64,000 nucleotides of DNA from Terriglobales bacterium (GCA_035487355.1 DATHMF010000093.1:37713-101712); one strand, 5' to 3'; positions 24,388 through 33,818 are shown, numbered from the stretch's first letter. Numbers and translations are program-made. The notes: generated from the sequence alone by a model not told the origin.

Positions 24388-26465
24388 CTGTCTTTGAATC
24401 GAACGTTTTCATTGGGCTTGTCATTCGACTGCGCCGCTGTGCTCAACGGCACCGTCAGCGTAAAGCAACTGCCACCACCGGCGCGAGGCGAATAGGTTAC
24501 ATCTCCGCCGTTGTCCCTCGCCATGCGCCGCGCCAGGGTGAGTCCCAGTCCCGAACCTGATACACCGCTGGCGAGAGAATCATCCAGGCGATGAAATGGC
24601 TGAAAGATTGCATCAAGCTTCTTAGGCGGAATGCCCGGCCCGCGGTCGAGCACATCAACACAACCAGAACCGGAGGAACCAAGTTGCTTCTCCCAGCGCA
24701 CGCGGACAAGAATTTCATGCCCTCCATATTTTTCCGCATTGGAGAGAAGGTTAAGAACAACTTGCGCCAGGGCGTCGCGATCGGCGACGAGCGGCAGCGC
24801 TTCGGCTGTGTTATCCAGCGTAATTTCAAAGCCCAACGCAACCCCGACAGTTTCGAGGTGAGGCCGGCAGGTATCAACGACCTCACGCACAATTTCAACC
24901 AGGTCGCAACTACGGCGTTCGCCTGAAGGCGCGCCGCGCTCCATGCGCGCAAAATCGAGCACATTGTTGATGAGCCGCGTCAGACGCGCAGACTCCGCCG
25001 AGATGATGCGCAGATAGTTGGCTTGGCGATCAGGCTCGGCCACGCGGCCCTCGGCCAGCATGTCGGCAAACATCCGGATAGAAGTCAGGGGCGTTTTGAG
25101 TTCGTGCGAAACATTGCTGACGAAGTCGGTCTTCTGCTGGGCGAGAAGCATTTTGCGGCGAACGTCGGCTGCCATGAGCCAGCCTCCGAAAACAATGGCG
25201 GCCATCAGGGCCAAGACAATGAACCCCAAGGTGAATTGCAAAGTAGAGGCCGAGCGATTGATCTGCTGGGGGTCTACCAGATAGAGGGCAGCCTCCCAGT
25301 GGGGCAGTGCTTCGCCTATTTCGGTAGCGACAAACGGATGTTTCCAGTCTGCTTTAAAACCAGCCTTGGAAAGCGCAACCGGGTTTCCCCGGTCATCGAG
25401 AAGAGCAAGGCAATAGGTGGCATCAGCGTTGCGATGAAGCTCGGGCGACTGCAACAGGGGCTGCAGGCTGCGAATCAGGTTCGGCTGGCTGATCTGCGCC
25501 CCGAAGACCAGCGATCCCGCCGTGGGAGGGCGATACCACACCATTAAGCGCAGCTTGTCTTCGAGAAAGCGGGCCAGGGCACCGGTACTTTCTGTACCGA
25601 TGACTCGGCGAAAGTCGGATTCGGCCGGAACCGCCGTTGAAACTGTGCTCTGCTGGGGCAAAAAATTCTTTTGTGGTATGACCTGGCGTTGCACTTGTTC
25701 CGCCTGTGCCATCTCGTTGCCGGATTGGACGCTTTGTTGCGCAGCGTTTCGTAACTGTGTGACATCCGCAGAGCGCATGGCTTGTTGCTGAACCTGCGCC
25801 ATCTGCGCCTCATTCCCAGATTGGGCCTCTGGCGGAGGAGCTGTCTGAGCTTGCTGGGCTTCCTGGGCGTGGATAAGCTGCCGCTGAACCTGCTCCATCC
25901 GCCGATTCGCCCCGATCTGCTGCGGTATCGTCTGAGGTGGAGGTGCATTCTGCGCTTGCATCTGAGGCGGAGGGGCATTCACTGCGTTGTTCACGTTTTG
26001 TGTTGCGTTGGCCGACGCGGCCTGCTGCGGATATTGTGAAAATACGGGCACATTTTCACGGTTGCCGAGAAAGAGGCTGTTTTCCGTGCGAAACGTCTTA
26101 GCGACAGTCCCCTGATTGGGCGTGGGAGAATAGATGGTTCCATTCAGGTCTACCGCAAAACCGATCTCCGCCAGGTTCCAGTTGCTTTGCAGTTCATGGT
26201 TGAAATTCTTGGCCAACGTACTCGGAGATGAACTTTTTTGTAAAAGTTGTTGGGTTGTTTGTACAAAAGCCGAGCGTGAGCCATCCAGTTGGCCCTGGAC
26301 TTTCTTGGCCAGCGCATCAGTAATATCCTGGCTGATGATTGCCTGCTGGTGTTCCAGCAGTACTTGCTGATCGCGCGCCGAGCGCACCGCCAGCCAGGCC
26401 AGCGCAAGGCTGGGCAACAAGATGGCGGCAAGAAAAATCCAGGCGGAGCGGCGCATTAGGAACAA
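24384..26465 (-). CDS. Sensor histidine kinase with Gln/Ala/Pro-rich insert in the sensor domain
   Basis: A 693-residue membrane kinase. The first helix is at about residues 8-27 and the second at about 415-437, flanking a long periplasmic sensor region. Inside it, about residues 143-277 are low complexity (Gln, Ala, Asn, Pro repeats such as APPPQ). The cytoplasmic part has the H-box SHELKTPLTS, N-box LLSNAEKYGG, G1 DRGPGIPP and G2 GSGLGLTLARRMA, so it should be active. It overlaps its response regulator by 4 bp. The stimulus is unknown. The insert is unusual for a sensor domain. Confidence 0.93.
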   Translation of the reverse strand: MFLMRRSAWIFLAAILLPSLALAWLAVRSARDQQVLLEHQQAIISQDITDALAKKVQGQLDGSRSAFVQTTQQLLQKSSSPSTLAKNFNHELQSNWNLAEIGFAVDLNGTIYSPTPNQGTVAKTFRTENSLFLGNRENVPVFSQYPQQAASANATQNVNNAVNAPPPQMQAQNAPPPQTIPQQIGANRRMEQVQRQLIHAQEAQQAQTAPPPEAQSGNEAQMAQVQQQAMRSADVTQLRNAAQQSVQSGNEMAQAEQVQRQVIPQKNFLPQQSTVSTAVPAESDFRRVIGTESTGALARFLEDKLRLMVWYRPPTAGSLVFGAQISQPNLIRSLQPLLQSPELHRNADATYCLALLDDRGNPVALSKAGFKADWKHPFVATEIGEALPHWEAALYLVDPQQINRSASTLQFTLGFIVLALMAAIVFGGWLMAADVRRKMLLAQQKTDFVSNVSHELKTPLTSIRMFADMLAEGRVAEPDRQANYLRIISAESARLTRLINNVLDFARMERGAPSGERRSCDLVEIVREVVDTCRPHLETVGVALGFEITLDNTAEALPLVADRDALAQVVLNLLSNAEKYGGHEILVRVRWEKQLGSSGSGCVDVLDRGPGIPPKKLDAIFQPFHRLDDSLASGVSGSGLGLTLARRMARDNGGDVTYSPRAGGGSCFTLTVPLSTAAQSNDKPNENVRFKDR

Positions 26466-26532
26466 ACCTTCGCTGTGGTCCCGGTCACATCTTAATCCTA
26501 TGTTGCAAGCGCAGCTCCGCCAAGAGTTTTTG

Positions 26533-27792
26533 TCACCTCGTTGCAGAAAGTGTCCCTAATTGCTTCTCTCCATTTTCATCAATTGCAGCAAAGACGTCTT
26601 TGGGCGCGAAACCCAACCATGGGTCTTGGCGGGGAGTCAGGAAAATCCCGGCATAGACCCAGTCGTTGATCTGCCCCAGCGACAAGGACTGCGTATTCGG
26701 ACGGGCAAGAAAAGACAGTATTTTCGTGCGGCGCATATAGTTATTTTGCACCGTATCGAGGGAAACCGTGCGGCTCAAGCTGGAGAACAACCGCATCATT
26801 GGACTTTCGACCATCGCTTTGCTTACGGCCACACGTGCTGCCACGGGAGCGCTGGGGAATTTTCTGGCCATCAACTCGCGCACACCGCCATCAAAGGTCG
26901 CGTCATTAACGTGCAGTTGCGCCAGTTCTAGCCACTTCTGATCATCCATGCTGTGTTCGAGAGTTTCTGCGGTCAGCGCCTTGCTCGACGGCACGGTCGC
27001 ATGGATGGCCGCCAGATCAGTAGCCCATGCTTGCAAGAGACGGGCTTGGGTTGATTTCATATGCTCCGCGTAGTCGGCGGTTCCCTTGCCACGAGCTTCT
27101 TTCACCACATCGGCCGCCTGTCGCAGCTCGGCGGTAAAAACCGGCGCACTGTAGAGACCAGGCAAGGCATCCACGATCTTGCCGTCCGAATCCAGAATGT
27201 AGTGGATGCTGTTGCCGGTGATGGTGCGCTGCAACGTGCGTCCGTCCCCAAAATCAATGGTCACCCGCGGCGCCGGGCGTACCGATTCCCAATGCAGGAT
27301 GAACCCATTCTTCAAGAGCTGGTTAATTTCTGCGCTGGGATAGAGCGTGGTACGGAAGAAACGGCTATTGGCGCAGCTTAGGTCTTCATCCAGACGGCCG
27401 AGCAGGCGCAACGACAGGATAGGGCGTCCCGATGTCCGCGCCGCCGCTTTGGCCTTCTCGAAATCGGTATACCAGTACAAACCGCTGGCGTAATCATCGT
27501 ACTGGCCGCTTACCCGGTCCAGTGCCGCGGCAATTCTCTTCCAGCGCTCATCGCCCGGCACGTCGATTCCATGCCCATGCGCAAAAATCTCCCTGGCAAA
27601 GCGCTGTTCGAGCAACTCGAGGCCCTGCGGTCCAATTTGGCGCAGTTGGCCTTGAGCTTTTTGAGCAACACTTCGGTCGGCTGATATTGATTGCTCCACC
27701 CAATCCGCGGGATGGTCTGCGGTTTGGGCAGAGGCTGCAATGTTGAAAATGACAATCAGAACACTACACGCGAGAAAGGAAAAGTTTTTCAT
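26533..27792 (-). CDS. Exported thioredoxin-fold-like protein of unknown function
   Basis: A 419-residue protein with a signal peptide (residues 1-22, ending ASAQ). The middle contains a thioredoxin-like layout (AKAAARTSGRPILSLRLLGR, then HYILDSDGKIVDALPGLYSAP), but the active site is LDEDLSCANSRFF with one Cys, not CxxC, so redox activity is doubtful. The C-terminal 200 residues are helical and unassigned. It lies 67 bp upstream of the histidine kinase and about 100 bp downstream of a DsbA-like gene, all on the minus strand. Confidence 0.75.
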   Translation of the reverse strand: MKNFSFLACSVLIVIFNIAASAQTADHPADWVEQSISADRSVAQKAQGQLRQIGPQGLELLEQRFAREIFAHGHGIDVPGDERWKRIAAALDRVSGQYDDYASGLYWYTDFEKAKAAARTSGRPILSLRLLGRLDEDLSCANSRFFRTTLYPSAEINQLLKNGFILHWESVRPAPRVTIDFGDGRTLQRTITGNSIHYILDSDGKIVDALPGLYSAPVFTAELRQAADVVKEARGKGTADYAEHMKSTQARLLQAWATDLAAIHATVPSSKALTAETLEHSMDDQKWLELAQLHVNDATFDGGVRELMARKFPSAPVAARVAVSKAMVESPMMRLFSSLSRTVSLDTVQNNYMRRTKILSFLARPNTQSLSLGQINDWVYAGIFLTPRQDPWLGFAPKDVFAAIDENGEKQLGTLSATR

Positions 27793-27894
27793 GCGGCCAT
27801 GGTGCCGCTTTTGGTGAAGTGGGTTGTCAGAAACCCCTGCGAAATTTGTAAGAAAAATGTATGGCTCTCACATAATTTCCAAGAAAAGCCCGAC

Positions 27895-28800
27895 TCACTT
27901 GCCGGCGTGATCGATTTCAAATTGTATGAGGGTCTTGAGTTGGTCGTAGGGAATACCGGCGAGGCCGAGCACTCTTCGTCCGTTGATGAATACGGTTGGC
28001 GTTTGGTTGACATCTAAAGATTGCCCTAAATCCAGCGACTTCTTCACCCTGGCCTCGGCCAGCGGTGCTGCAGCACATGCGGCCACCTTCTGCGCGTCCA
28101 GGCCTGCTGCGGTAGCGAGTTCTTTCAGCTTGTCATCAGCCGTAGCCACGTTAATACTGTCCTGGTCCGCAAAAATGCTGTCTGTATATTTCCAGAAAGC
28201 ATCGTTGTTGTTCATATGGGCGGCGCAGTCGGAATACTCGGCGGCCTTCAACGCCCAGGGATGCAGCGTCGCCGGAAGCGGGAACTGCTGGAAGACATAA
28301 CGGACTTGGGGAAAATCGGCCGCTAACTTTTCCACGATGGGTTGGGCGGCCTTGCAATGCGGGCACTGCAAGTCGCTGAATTCAACGATGGAAATGGCCG
28401 GTGTCTGTGGACCGCGCGTGGGACCGTCGGCAGCCTGCAGCTTGGCCCTGGCGGGCGCAAAAGGATCCGCCCCAAAAGGAATCATTTCGCCAATAATCGC
28501 GTTCTGTCCATCAGGAGAGAGATATATGTGGTTGGCTGTCTGTTTGTTGATGGAAACAATGACCTCCGGAACGCCCATTACGGCCGAAGGCTGAATGGCC
28601 AGAATTTCCCACGAGGCCCCCGGATCGTAACCCAGGGTACGCTTCAAGGCGGCATCAACTTCATCTTTGCTGGGAAGCTTGGTATCAGTGGTGCTGGCAG
28701 AAGCGTGCGTTTTAGTCCCGAGTGTCGGTGCCGGAGACTGGGCGGAAACGAAGCCGAGCAAAAGAAAAACAATTGCAACAGTGGCGATGAGTTTGTTCAT
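27895..28800 (-). CDS. Exported DsbA-family thiol oxidoreductase
   Basis: A 301-residue protein with a signal peptide (residues 1-20). It has an N-terminal domain of about 100 residues and a DsbA-like thioredoxin domain with active site CPHC (FSDLQCPHCKAAQPIVEKL). The cis-Pro region is NQTPTVFING. CPHC is the classical oxidising DsbA motif. The Ala/Lys-rich central helical insert is typical of DSBA/Com1-like proteins. It probably helps form or shuffle disulfides in periplasmic proteins. No DsbB-like partner is in view. Confidence 0.88.
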   Translation of the reverse strand: MNKLIATVAIVFLLLGFVSAQSPAPTLGTKTHASASTTDTKLPSKDEVDAALKRTLGYDPGASWEILAIQPSAVMGVPEVIVSINKQTANHIYLSPDGQNAIIGEMIPFGADPFAPARAKLQAADGPTRGPQTPAISIVEFSDLQCPHCKAAQPIVEKLAADFPQVRYVFQQFPLPATLHPWALKAAEYSDCAAHMNNNDAFWKYTDSIFADQDSINVATADDKLKELATAAGLDAQKVAACAAAPLAEARVKKSLDLGQSLDVNQTPTVFINGRRVLGLAGIPYDQLKTLIQFEIDHAGK

Positions 28801-28874
28801 AAGATTTATACCGGCACTGATGATACATGTTTTGCAGCCTGCTGTTCACCTTCTGCAAAACTGATCTGCCACTT

Positions 28875-30164
28875 TTATGGATGCGGTGAGTTGTGTTTGC
28901 ATTCATCATCCGTAATCAGCCGGGCTGCTTTTTCGAAGCGCAGATAGGCCCAGAGCCACTCCACGAGCACCACCAGGCGGTTGCGGAAGCCAATGAGATA
29001 GAGAATATGGATGAACAGCCAGGCCATCCATGCAAGCAGGCCGGAGAGATGCAGTTTGCCCATCATGGCTACCGCGGCTGCGCGGCCGATGGTCGCCATG
29101 CTGCCCTTATCGAGGTAGACAAACGGCTTGCGCGATTCATGGCGTAAATCGCGGCTGATATTGCGGGCCACGTTGCTCCCCATCTGTATGGCAACCGGGG
29201 CCACGCCGGGCAGGGTCTTTCCTTCCGAGTCAATAAACCAGGCCAGATCGCCGACGACAAAAACTTCGGGACGGCCTGCGAGGTTGAGATATTGATTCAC
29301 CAGCACGCGGCCGGCCTTGTCGGTTTTTTCTCCCAGCATGGCGCCCAACGGAGATGCTTTTACTCCCGCGGCCCAAAGTGTGACAGCAGATGGAATTTCC
29401 TCATCTCCCACTTTCACACTATGAGGAGTAACTTCGGTGACCATGGCTCCCGTGCGCACCTCGACTCCCAATTTTCGCAGTTGTTTTTCGGCGGACTGGG
29501 AAAGGTCCTCAGGATAGCTGGTGAGCACCCGGGGAGCGTATTCCAGCAGCAGAACGCGCGCGCTGCGGGGATCAATAAAGTGAAAATCACTCACCAGCAC
29601 ACGGCGCGAAATCTCAGCAATGGCGCCGGCCAGCTCCACTCCGGTAGGGCCGCCGCCCACGATCACAAAATTGAGCGGATCGTGCTTTCCAAACACCGCC
29701 TTCTTGCGCTCGGCCTCTTCAAAGGCCAGGAGAATGCGGCGGCGGATTTCCAGCGCATCTTCCACCGTCTTCAGGCCGGGGGCAAAGTGCTCCCATTCAG
29801 GATGCGCCAGGTAAGAGTGCGTGGCCCCGGTGGCGACGATGAGATAGTCGTAGGGCACACTCACGTTTTCCAGCTTGACGCTCTTATTCTCCAGATCGAA
29901 ACCAACCGCCTCGGCCATAAACACCCTGATGTTCTTGTTACTGCGCACAATGCGCCGGATGGGCGACGCAATGTCACCAGGATTAAGGCCGGCTGTCGCT
30001 ACCTGGTACAACAGCGGTTGAAAGGTGTGATGGTTCTTGCGGTCCACCAGAGTCACGCGCACCGGCAGCTTGCCCAGCGCACGCGCCGCATACAACCCTG
30101 CAAAACCTGCCCCCAGAATCACAACATGAGGGCGTGCTTCTTCATCGCTTCTGGTTTCAGGCAT
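28875..30164 (-). CDS. ndh: Type II NADH dehydrogenase (NDH-2)
   Basis: A 429-residue FAD-dependent NAD(P)H:quinone oxidoreductase. Two Rossmann motifs are visible: HVVILGAGFAGLYAARAL for FAD near residue 13 and NFVIVGGGPTGVELAGAI for NADH near residue 165. A quinone-site sequence, GVAPVAIQMGSNVARN, lies near residue 318. The C-terminal membrane-binding region (LAWMAWLFIHILYLIGFRN) fits NDH-2, which passes electrons to quinone without pumping protons. It stands between a zinc-ribbon gene and the DsbA-like gene on the same strand. Confidence 0.93.
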   Translation of the reverse strand: MPETRSDEEARPHVVILGAGFAGLYAARALGKLPVRVTLVDRKNHHTFQPLLYQVATAGLNPGDIASPIRRIVRSNKNIRVFMAEAVGFDLENKSVKLENVSVPYDYLIVATGATHSYLAHPEWEHFAPGLKTVEDALEIRRRILLAFEEAERKKAVFGKHDPLNFVIVGGGPTGVELAGAIAEISRRVLVSDFHFIDPRSARVLLLEYAPRVLTSYPEDLSQSAEKQLRKLGVEVRTGAMVTEVTPHSVKVGDEEIPSAVTLWAAGVKASPLGAMLGEKTDKAGRVLVNQYLNLAGRPEVFVVGDLAWFIDSEGKTLPGVAPVAIQMGSNVARNISRDLRHESRKPFVYLDKGSMATIGRAAAVAMMGKLHLSGLLAWMAWLFIHILYLIGFRNRLVVLVEWLWAYLRFEKAARLITDDECKHNSPHP

Positions 30165-30192
30165 AACTTTCTATTCTATTGATTGATCAGAT

Positions 30193-30321
30193 TAACCACA
30201 AAGGACACAAAGGAAACACGAAGAAATTCTTTTTTCAACCGCAGAGGCGCGGAGAAGTAGAGGATTTCGATTTTACAAGGTACGATTCGTGATTTGAGCC
30301 ACTAGCAGCTAGAAGCTATCT
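30193..30321. repeat. Gap built from family G, C, A and B words
   Basis: In order: TTAACCACAAAGGACACAAAGG (G, split here as TTAACCACAAAGG and ACACAAAGG), CAACCGCAGAGGCGCGGAG (C), GATTTTACAAGGTACGATTC (A-like) and GAGCCACTAGCAGCTAGAAG (B). The last word runs over the TAG stop of the zinc-ribbon gene ending at 30316. Confidence 0.7.
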
Positions 30322-31965
30322 CACTACTTCCATGGCCTGTTTACGCTCGCTGGCGTTCATGTTGCTCCACAGCGAAGAGCGGTACTGCTCAAGCCAGGTA
30401 TTGTTGGGTTGCGCCCGCATGGCGCGGGAAAAATACCGATACGCGGAGACCTTGTCCGTGGCCACGCAATTGCCGGTAGCATACAACGCGCCCAGTTTGA
30501 TCTGCGCGCGGGGATTCCCCAAGTCAGAGGCCTTACGCAGAATGCCGAGCGCCTGGTCGCAGTTGCGCGTCGCACCCTTGCCCTGCAGATAGCTTTCCGC
30601 CTGCCGCACGGGCTGTTCCAGGTCTACCGGCGGTTTGCTGGTCGCGACTTCATGTCCTACGCGAATTGGGTCGGCTTGCGGCACGCTCTTGGCCGGGGTA
30701 GAGACCTTCTGAGAAGCCGCGAGGTCTGAAGCGTTGGTTGGCCTGGCTTCTGCCCTGAGTTGAGTGTCTTGCGCTTGCTGGGGGACGCTCGCGGCGCCAC
30801 TTCCGGTCGTTTCTTTCGTGGCAACGGTGCTATTCGCCGGTGGTGTAGTAGGGCTCGGTGGAGTCACATCATTATTCGCCTGTGATGTCGGCGCATGTTG
30901 GGACGCCTGCACCGGATGGCTGGAGCGCCATTGCAGAAACATCAAGCCAGCGGCGAAGGCCAGAATTACAAAAACAACAAAGATGCGCATGCCCCAGTTA
31001 GTCTTATACAGATCGTCAGAATTCTTGGCACGACCTGCGATCGGATCGTCATTCAACCCAAGAACTGACAGGCCGCTCACTCGTATTGGAGCGCTCGCTT
31101 GTAATCTTTTTTCGCCCGCCTGTAATCTTTCTAAGCCCGGCGCCTGTGTTGCCGTCCGCTGCTGCTGTGGCGGGATTTGCGGTTGCGTTATCTTTTCAGG
31201 CGTACCTGGCCTTCCATTCACCGCTGGTTTTCCCGGTGAAGATGGAATCGCAGGTTGCGCTTGAGAAATCTGAGAGTACGACGGTTGGTTTGGCACTCTC
31301 CGGTTAGGAATCGCCGCGGTCGTTTGTTGTCCCAGAATTCCTTTGTTTTCAACCGCCGCCGTGGCTGACGGTTGCGGTCCAAGTGGAGCTCGCGGGAATG
31401 GCGCTTTTCTTTCGTCTGTAACTCCGCCTGTAACTCTTCTGTCATCCACCGGGGCTGATGCTTGCGGCCCGACTGGAACTGGACCCTGCGCCTTATTTTC
31501 AGGAACTACAGGAGCCCGCGGCACCACCGGATAAGGTGAAACAAAAGCTCTCTTTTCAGTGTCTTCCAGGATTGGTGGCCGCGGTCCGAGCCTTCTCTCC
31601 GGAGCCACAGATGTAGGCGGCGGCACCGATGGCGGCACTCGTCGTTCAGAAGTTACTGGTGCTGAAGCCGCTGGATTTGATGTTTGCGGCGGTGAAGCAA
31701 CTGGCGGAAACTGTACTTTCTTTTCAGAGCTTACCGGCTTTTCAGAGCTTGCTGGAGCAGCCGTTTGCGGCTTAGGTGCAAGTGGCGGAATCGGGCCTAC
31801 AGAGGCCGAACTTTGACGCAAGCCCAGCGTACCCGCCTGATTCGGACTGCTGCTGGGGATAGAGGTGGTAGCGCTTTTTACCTGGGGATAGGGTAAAGCT
31901 TGGCCACACATCCCACAAAACCGGTTTGTCTCCGGATTATTGTGCTGACAGTGCTTGCAGACCAT
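30316..31965 (-). CDS. Zinc-ribbon protein with Pro-rich linker, membrane helix and Sel1/TPR-like tail
   Basis: A 549-residue protein. It starts with a zinc ribbon (CKHCQHNNPETNRFCGMCG), followed by about 270 residues rich in Pro, Ser, Ala and Gln (30-315) and a single membrane helix near 335-350 (IFVVFVILAFAAGLMFLQW). A second low-complexity stretch follows. The C-terminal region (470-545) has Sel1-like repeats (ALGILRKASDLGNPRAQIKLGALYATG, in parts). Topology suggests a cytoplasmic ribbon and periplasmic repeats. Function unknown; the linker is compositionally extreme but in frame throughout. Confidence 0.78.
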   Translation of the reverse strand: MVCKHCQHNNPETNRFCGMCGQALPYPQVKSATTSIPSSSPNQAGTLGLRQSSASVGPIPPLAPKPQTAAPASSEKPVSSEKKVQFPPVASPPQTSNPAASAPVTSERRVPPSVPPPTSVAPERRLGPRPPILEDTEKRAFVSPYPVVPRAPVVPENKAQGPVPVGPQASAPVDDRRVTGGVTDERKAPFPRAPLGPQPSATAAVENKGILGQQTTAAIPNRRVPNQPSYSQISQAQPAIPSSPGKPAVNGRPGTPEKITQPQIPPQQQRTATQAPGLERLQAGEKRLQASAPIRVSGLSVLGLNDDPIAGRAKNSDDLYKTNWGMRIFVVFVILAFAAGLMFLQWRSSHPVQASQHAPTSQANNDVTPPSPTTPPANSTVATKETTGSGAASVPQQAQDTQLRAEARPTNASDLAASQKVSTPAKSVPQADPIRVGHEVATSKPPVDLEQPVRQAESYLQGKGATRNCDQALGILRKASDLGNPRAQIKLGALYATGNCVATDKVSAYRYFSRAMRAQPNNTWLEQYRSSLWSNMNASERKQAMEVVR

Positions 31966-32182
31966 GCAAACCTCCTGACGAAGTCCTAAATTCTCACCTG
32001 GTTGACCTTTCCAAACCAGCTGAACCCGGCCAGAGGTGCTTTAAATTAGACCTTTTTAAAGCCGCTGCAGGTTGTAAGACCTGGTTCTGAGGGTCCTGCA
32101 GGGATACAAATCATAACCTAAAAGTGTCATCTTTTATTGCGAAAATAGTACACTCCGTGATACCGTCAACGGGTATTAGGGA

Positions 32183-32209
32183 AGTAACTATAGTAACTAT
32201 AGTAACCAT
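32183..32209 (+). repeat. Three tandem 9-bp units before pilT
   Basis: AGTAACTAT, AGTAACTAT and AGTAACCAT sit end to end directly before the pilT ATG (32210). They separate the Shine-Dalgarno-like AGGGA (32178-32182) from the start by 27 nt; with only one unit the spacing would be a normal 9 nt. Confidence 0.85.
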
Positions 32210-33334
32210 ATGCCCCATATAGACGACCTTTTGCGTATAGCCATGGAGCGCAAGGCGTCCGACTTGCACCTCAAAGTCGGTAACTATCCCTATCTTCGCG
32301 TGGATGGTGAACTGGTGCCCTTGACCGACCAGCCGCGCATCTCAGCCGAAGACATGCTGAATATGGCTTTCAGCATGATGTCCAACCGGCAAAAACAGAA
32401 GTTCAAAGAGGCCGCCGAACTCGATATGGCCTACGGCGTGGCCGGCCTGGGACGCTTCCGCGTCAACGTCTTTCAGCAGCGCGGCAACGTGGGCGTGGTT
32501 CTGCGCGTGATTCCCACCAAGATCCGCGCGCTCGATGAACTCTATCTTCCTAAGATTATTGAGCATATTTGCGAAGAGCAGCGCGGTATGGTGCTGGTGA
32601 CCGGAGTAACCGGATCGGGCAAATCCACAACGCTCGCCGCTATGGTGGACCGCATCAACTCGCAGCGGCCGGAACACATTATCACCATCGAAGACCCCAT
32701 CGAATTCCTGCACCGCGATAAAAAAGGGTTTGTGAACCAGCGCGAGGTGGAAGTGGATACCTCGTCGTTCGCTTCAGCTTTGCGCGCCAGCCTTCGCCAG
32801 GACCCGGATACCATCCTGGTCGGCGAAATGCGCGACCTGGAAACCATTGGCACGGCGCTGCACGCCGCCGAAACCGGTCACCTGGTTTTTTCCACGCTGC
32901 ACACTTTGGACGCGACCGAAACCATTAACCGCATCATTTCTGTATTCCCGCCGCCCGAGCAGAAGCAAATCCGCCTGCAGATGGCGGCCGTGCTCAAGGC
33001 GGTCATCTCGCAGCGCCTGGTGCGCCGCGCTGACGGCACCGGCCGTGTGCCCGCGGTGGAAGTGCTGATCGCAACCGAGTATATCCGCGAGTGCATCATC
33101 GCCCCGGAAAAGACCCGGCTCATCCATGAAGCCTTGCAGGCCGGCGTTTCGCAGTACGGCATGCAGACCTTCGACCAGTCGCTCTACGACCTCTATCAGC
33201 AGGGACTCATCACCTACGAAACCGCGCTGGAGAACGCCAGCAAGCCCGACGACTTCAAGCTGCGCGTGCAGGGCATCGGCTCGACCGCCGATTCCTCGCG
33301 CGAGCAGATGGAATCCGCCGGCTTCGGCAGGTAG
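32210..33334 (+). CDS. pilT: Type IV pilus retraction ATPase PilT
   Basis: A 374-residue hexameric ATPase that powers pilus retraction. Motifs seen: DLHLKVGNYPYLRVDGEL at the N-terminus, Walker A GVTGSGKSTT (about residue 131), Asp box IEDPIEF, Walker B-region ILVGEMRDLETI, His box THLDATETINR-like (STLHTLDATETINRI), and a C-terminal TFDQSLYDLY region. Length is normal. No other pilus gene is adjacent. A 9-bp tandem repeat in the leader may affect translation. Confidence 0.96.
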   Translation: MPHIDDLLRIAMERKASDLHLKVGNYPYLRVDGELVPLTDQPRISAEDMLNMAFSMMSNRQKQKFKEAAELDMAYGVAGLGRFRVNVFQQRGNVGVVLRVIPTKIRALDELYLPKIIEHICEEQRGMVLVTGVTGSGKSTTLAAMVDRINSQRPEHIITIEDPIEFLHRDKKGFVNQREVEVDTSSFASALRASLRQDPDTILVGEMRDLETIGTALHAAETGHLVFSTLHTLDATETINRIISVFPPPEQKQIRLQMAAVLKAVISQRLVRRADGTGRVPAVEVLIATEYIRECIIAPEKTRLIHEALQAGVSQYGMQTFDQSLYDLYQQGLITYETALENASKPDDFKLRVQGIGSTADSSREQMESAGFGR

Positions 33335-33818
33335 AGCTCTCGTTACTGATTCGCCATCCCTTACTCCGCTCCGGCGGCCCACACCACCCCCACTTGCAGC
33401 AAGTGGTCAGAACCTCCTGAAACAGCATGATCACCGTGTATTTACTGGGGAAAGTCATGGTCACGGGTGGACACTTGCTGGAAGTCCGCGATGTTTACTG
33501 GATATGAAACATCCGCAGCCGGTTCCTAGGTGTTGGGTGCCGCTTTTTGTGTAATGAATTTTCAAAGACCGTAAGGACGAGCCCGCATTCTTGAATGCCA
33601 GACACACTTCCAAGACAATGATGACCTAAAATCCCTGCGAAGTGAAGGTTTTGATATCACGGTGATATCAAAATTTAAAGTGCCGCCCCTCCTCTACCCC
33701 ACCACACACAAAACCGGCGTGCGGCGGGGGGCCCGGCTCTGGGGCACGGTCTCCGTTTTCCAGCTCACCAATTCATCTCCGCGTCTCCGCGCCTCCGCGG
33801 TTGGGTTATCATCTTCCC
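33335..33818. repeat. 484-bp repeat-filled gap between pilT and recX
   Basis: No gene is seen. It holds ACCCCCACTTGC, TTTACTGGGGAAA and CACTTGCTGGAAG (33383-33484), then AATTTTCAAAGACC and the palindrome GCATTCTTGAATGC (33557-33600). A 25-bp near-perfect palindrome (33649-33673) and a family C word (33773-33800) follow. The first blocks recur in the same order at 48380-49100. Confidence 0.75.
33649..33673. repeat. 25-bp palindrome
   Basis: The 12-bp arms TTTTGATATCAC and GTGATATCAAAA flank a single G. It could be a protein-binding site or a hairpin. A shorter AGTGATATCACT palindrome occurs at the matching place in the related gap near 49088. Confidence 0.8.
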
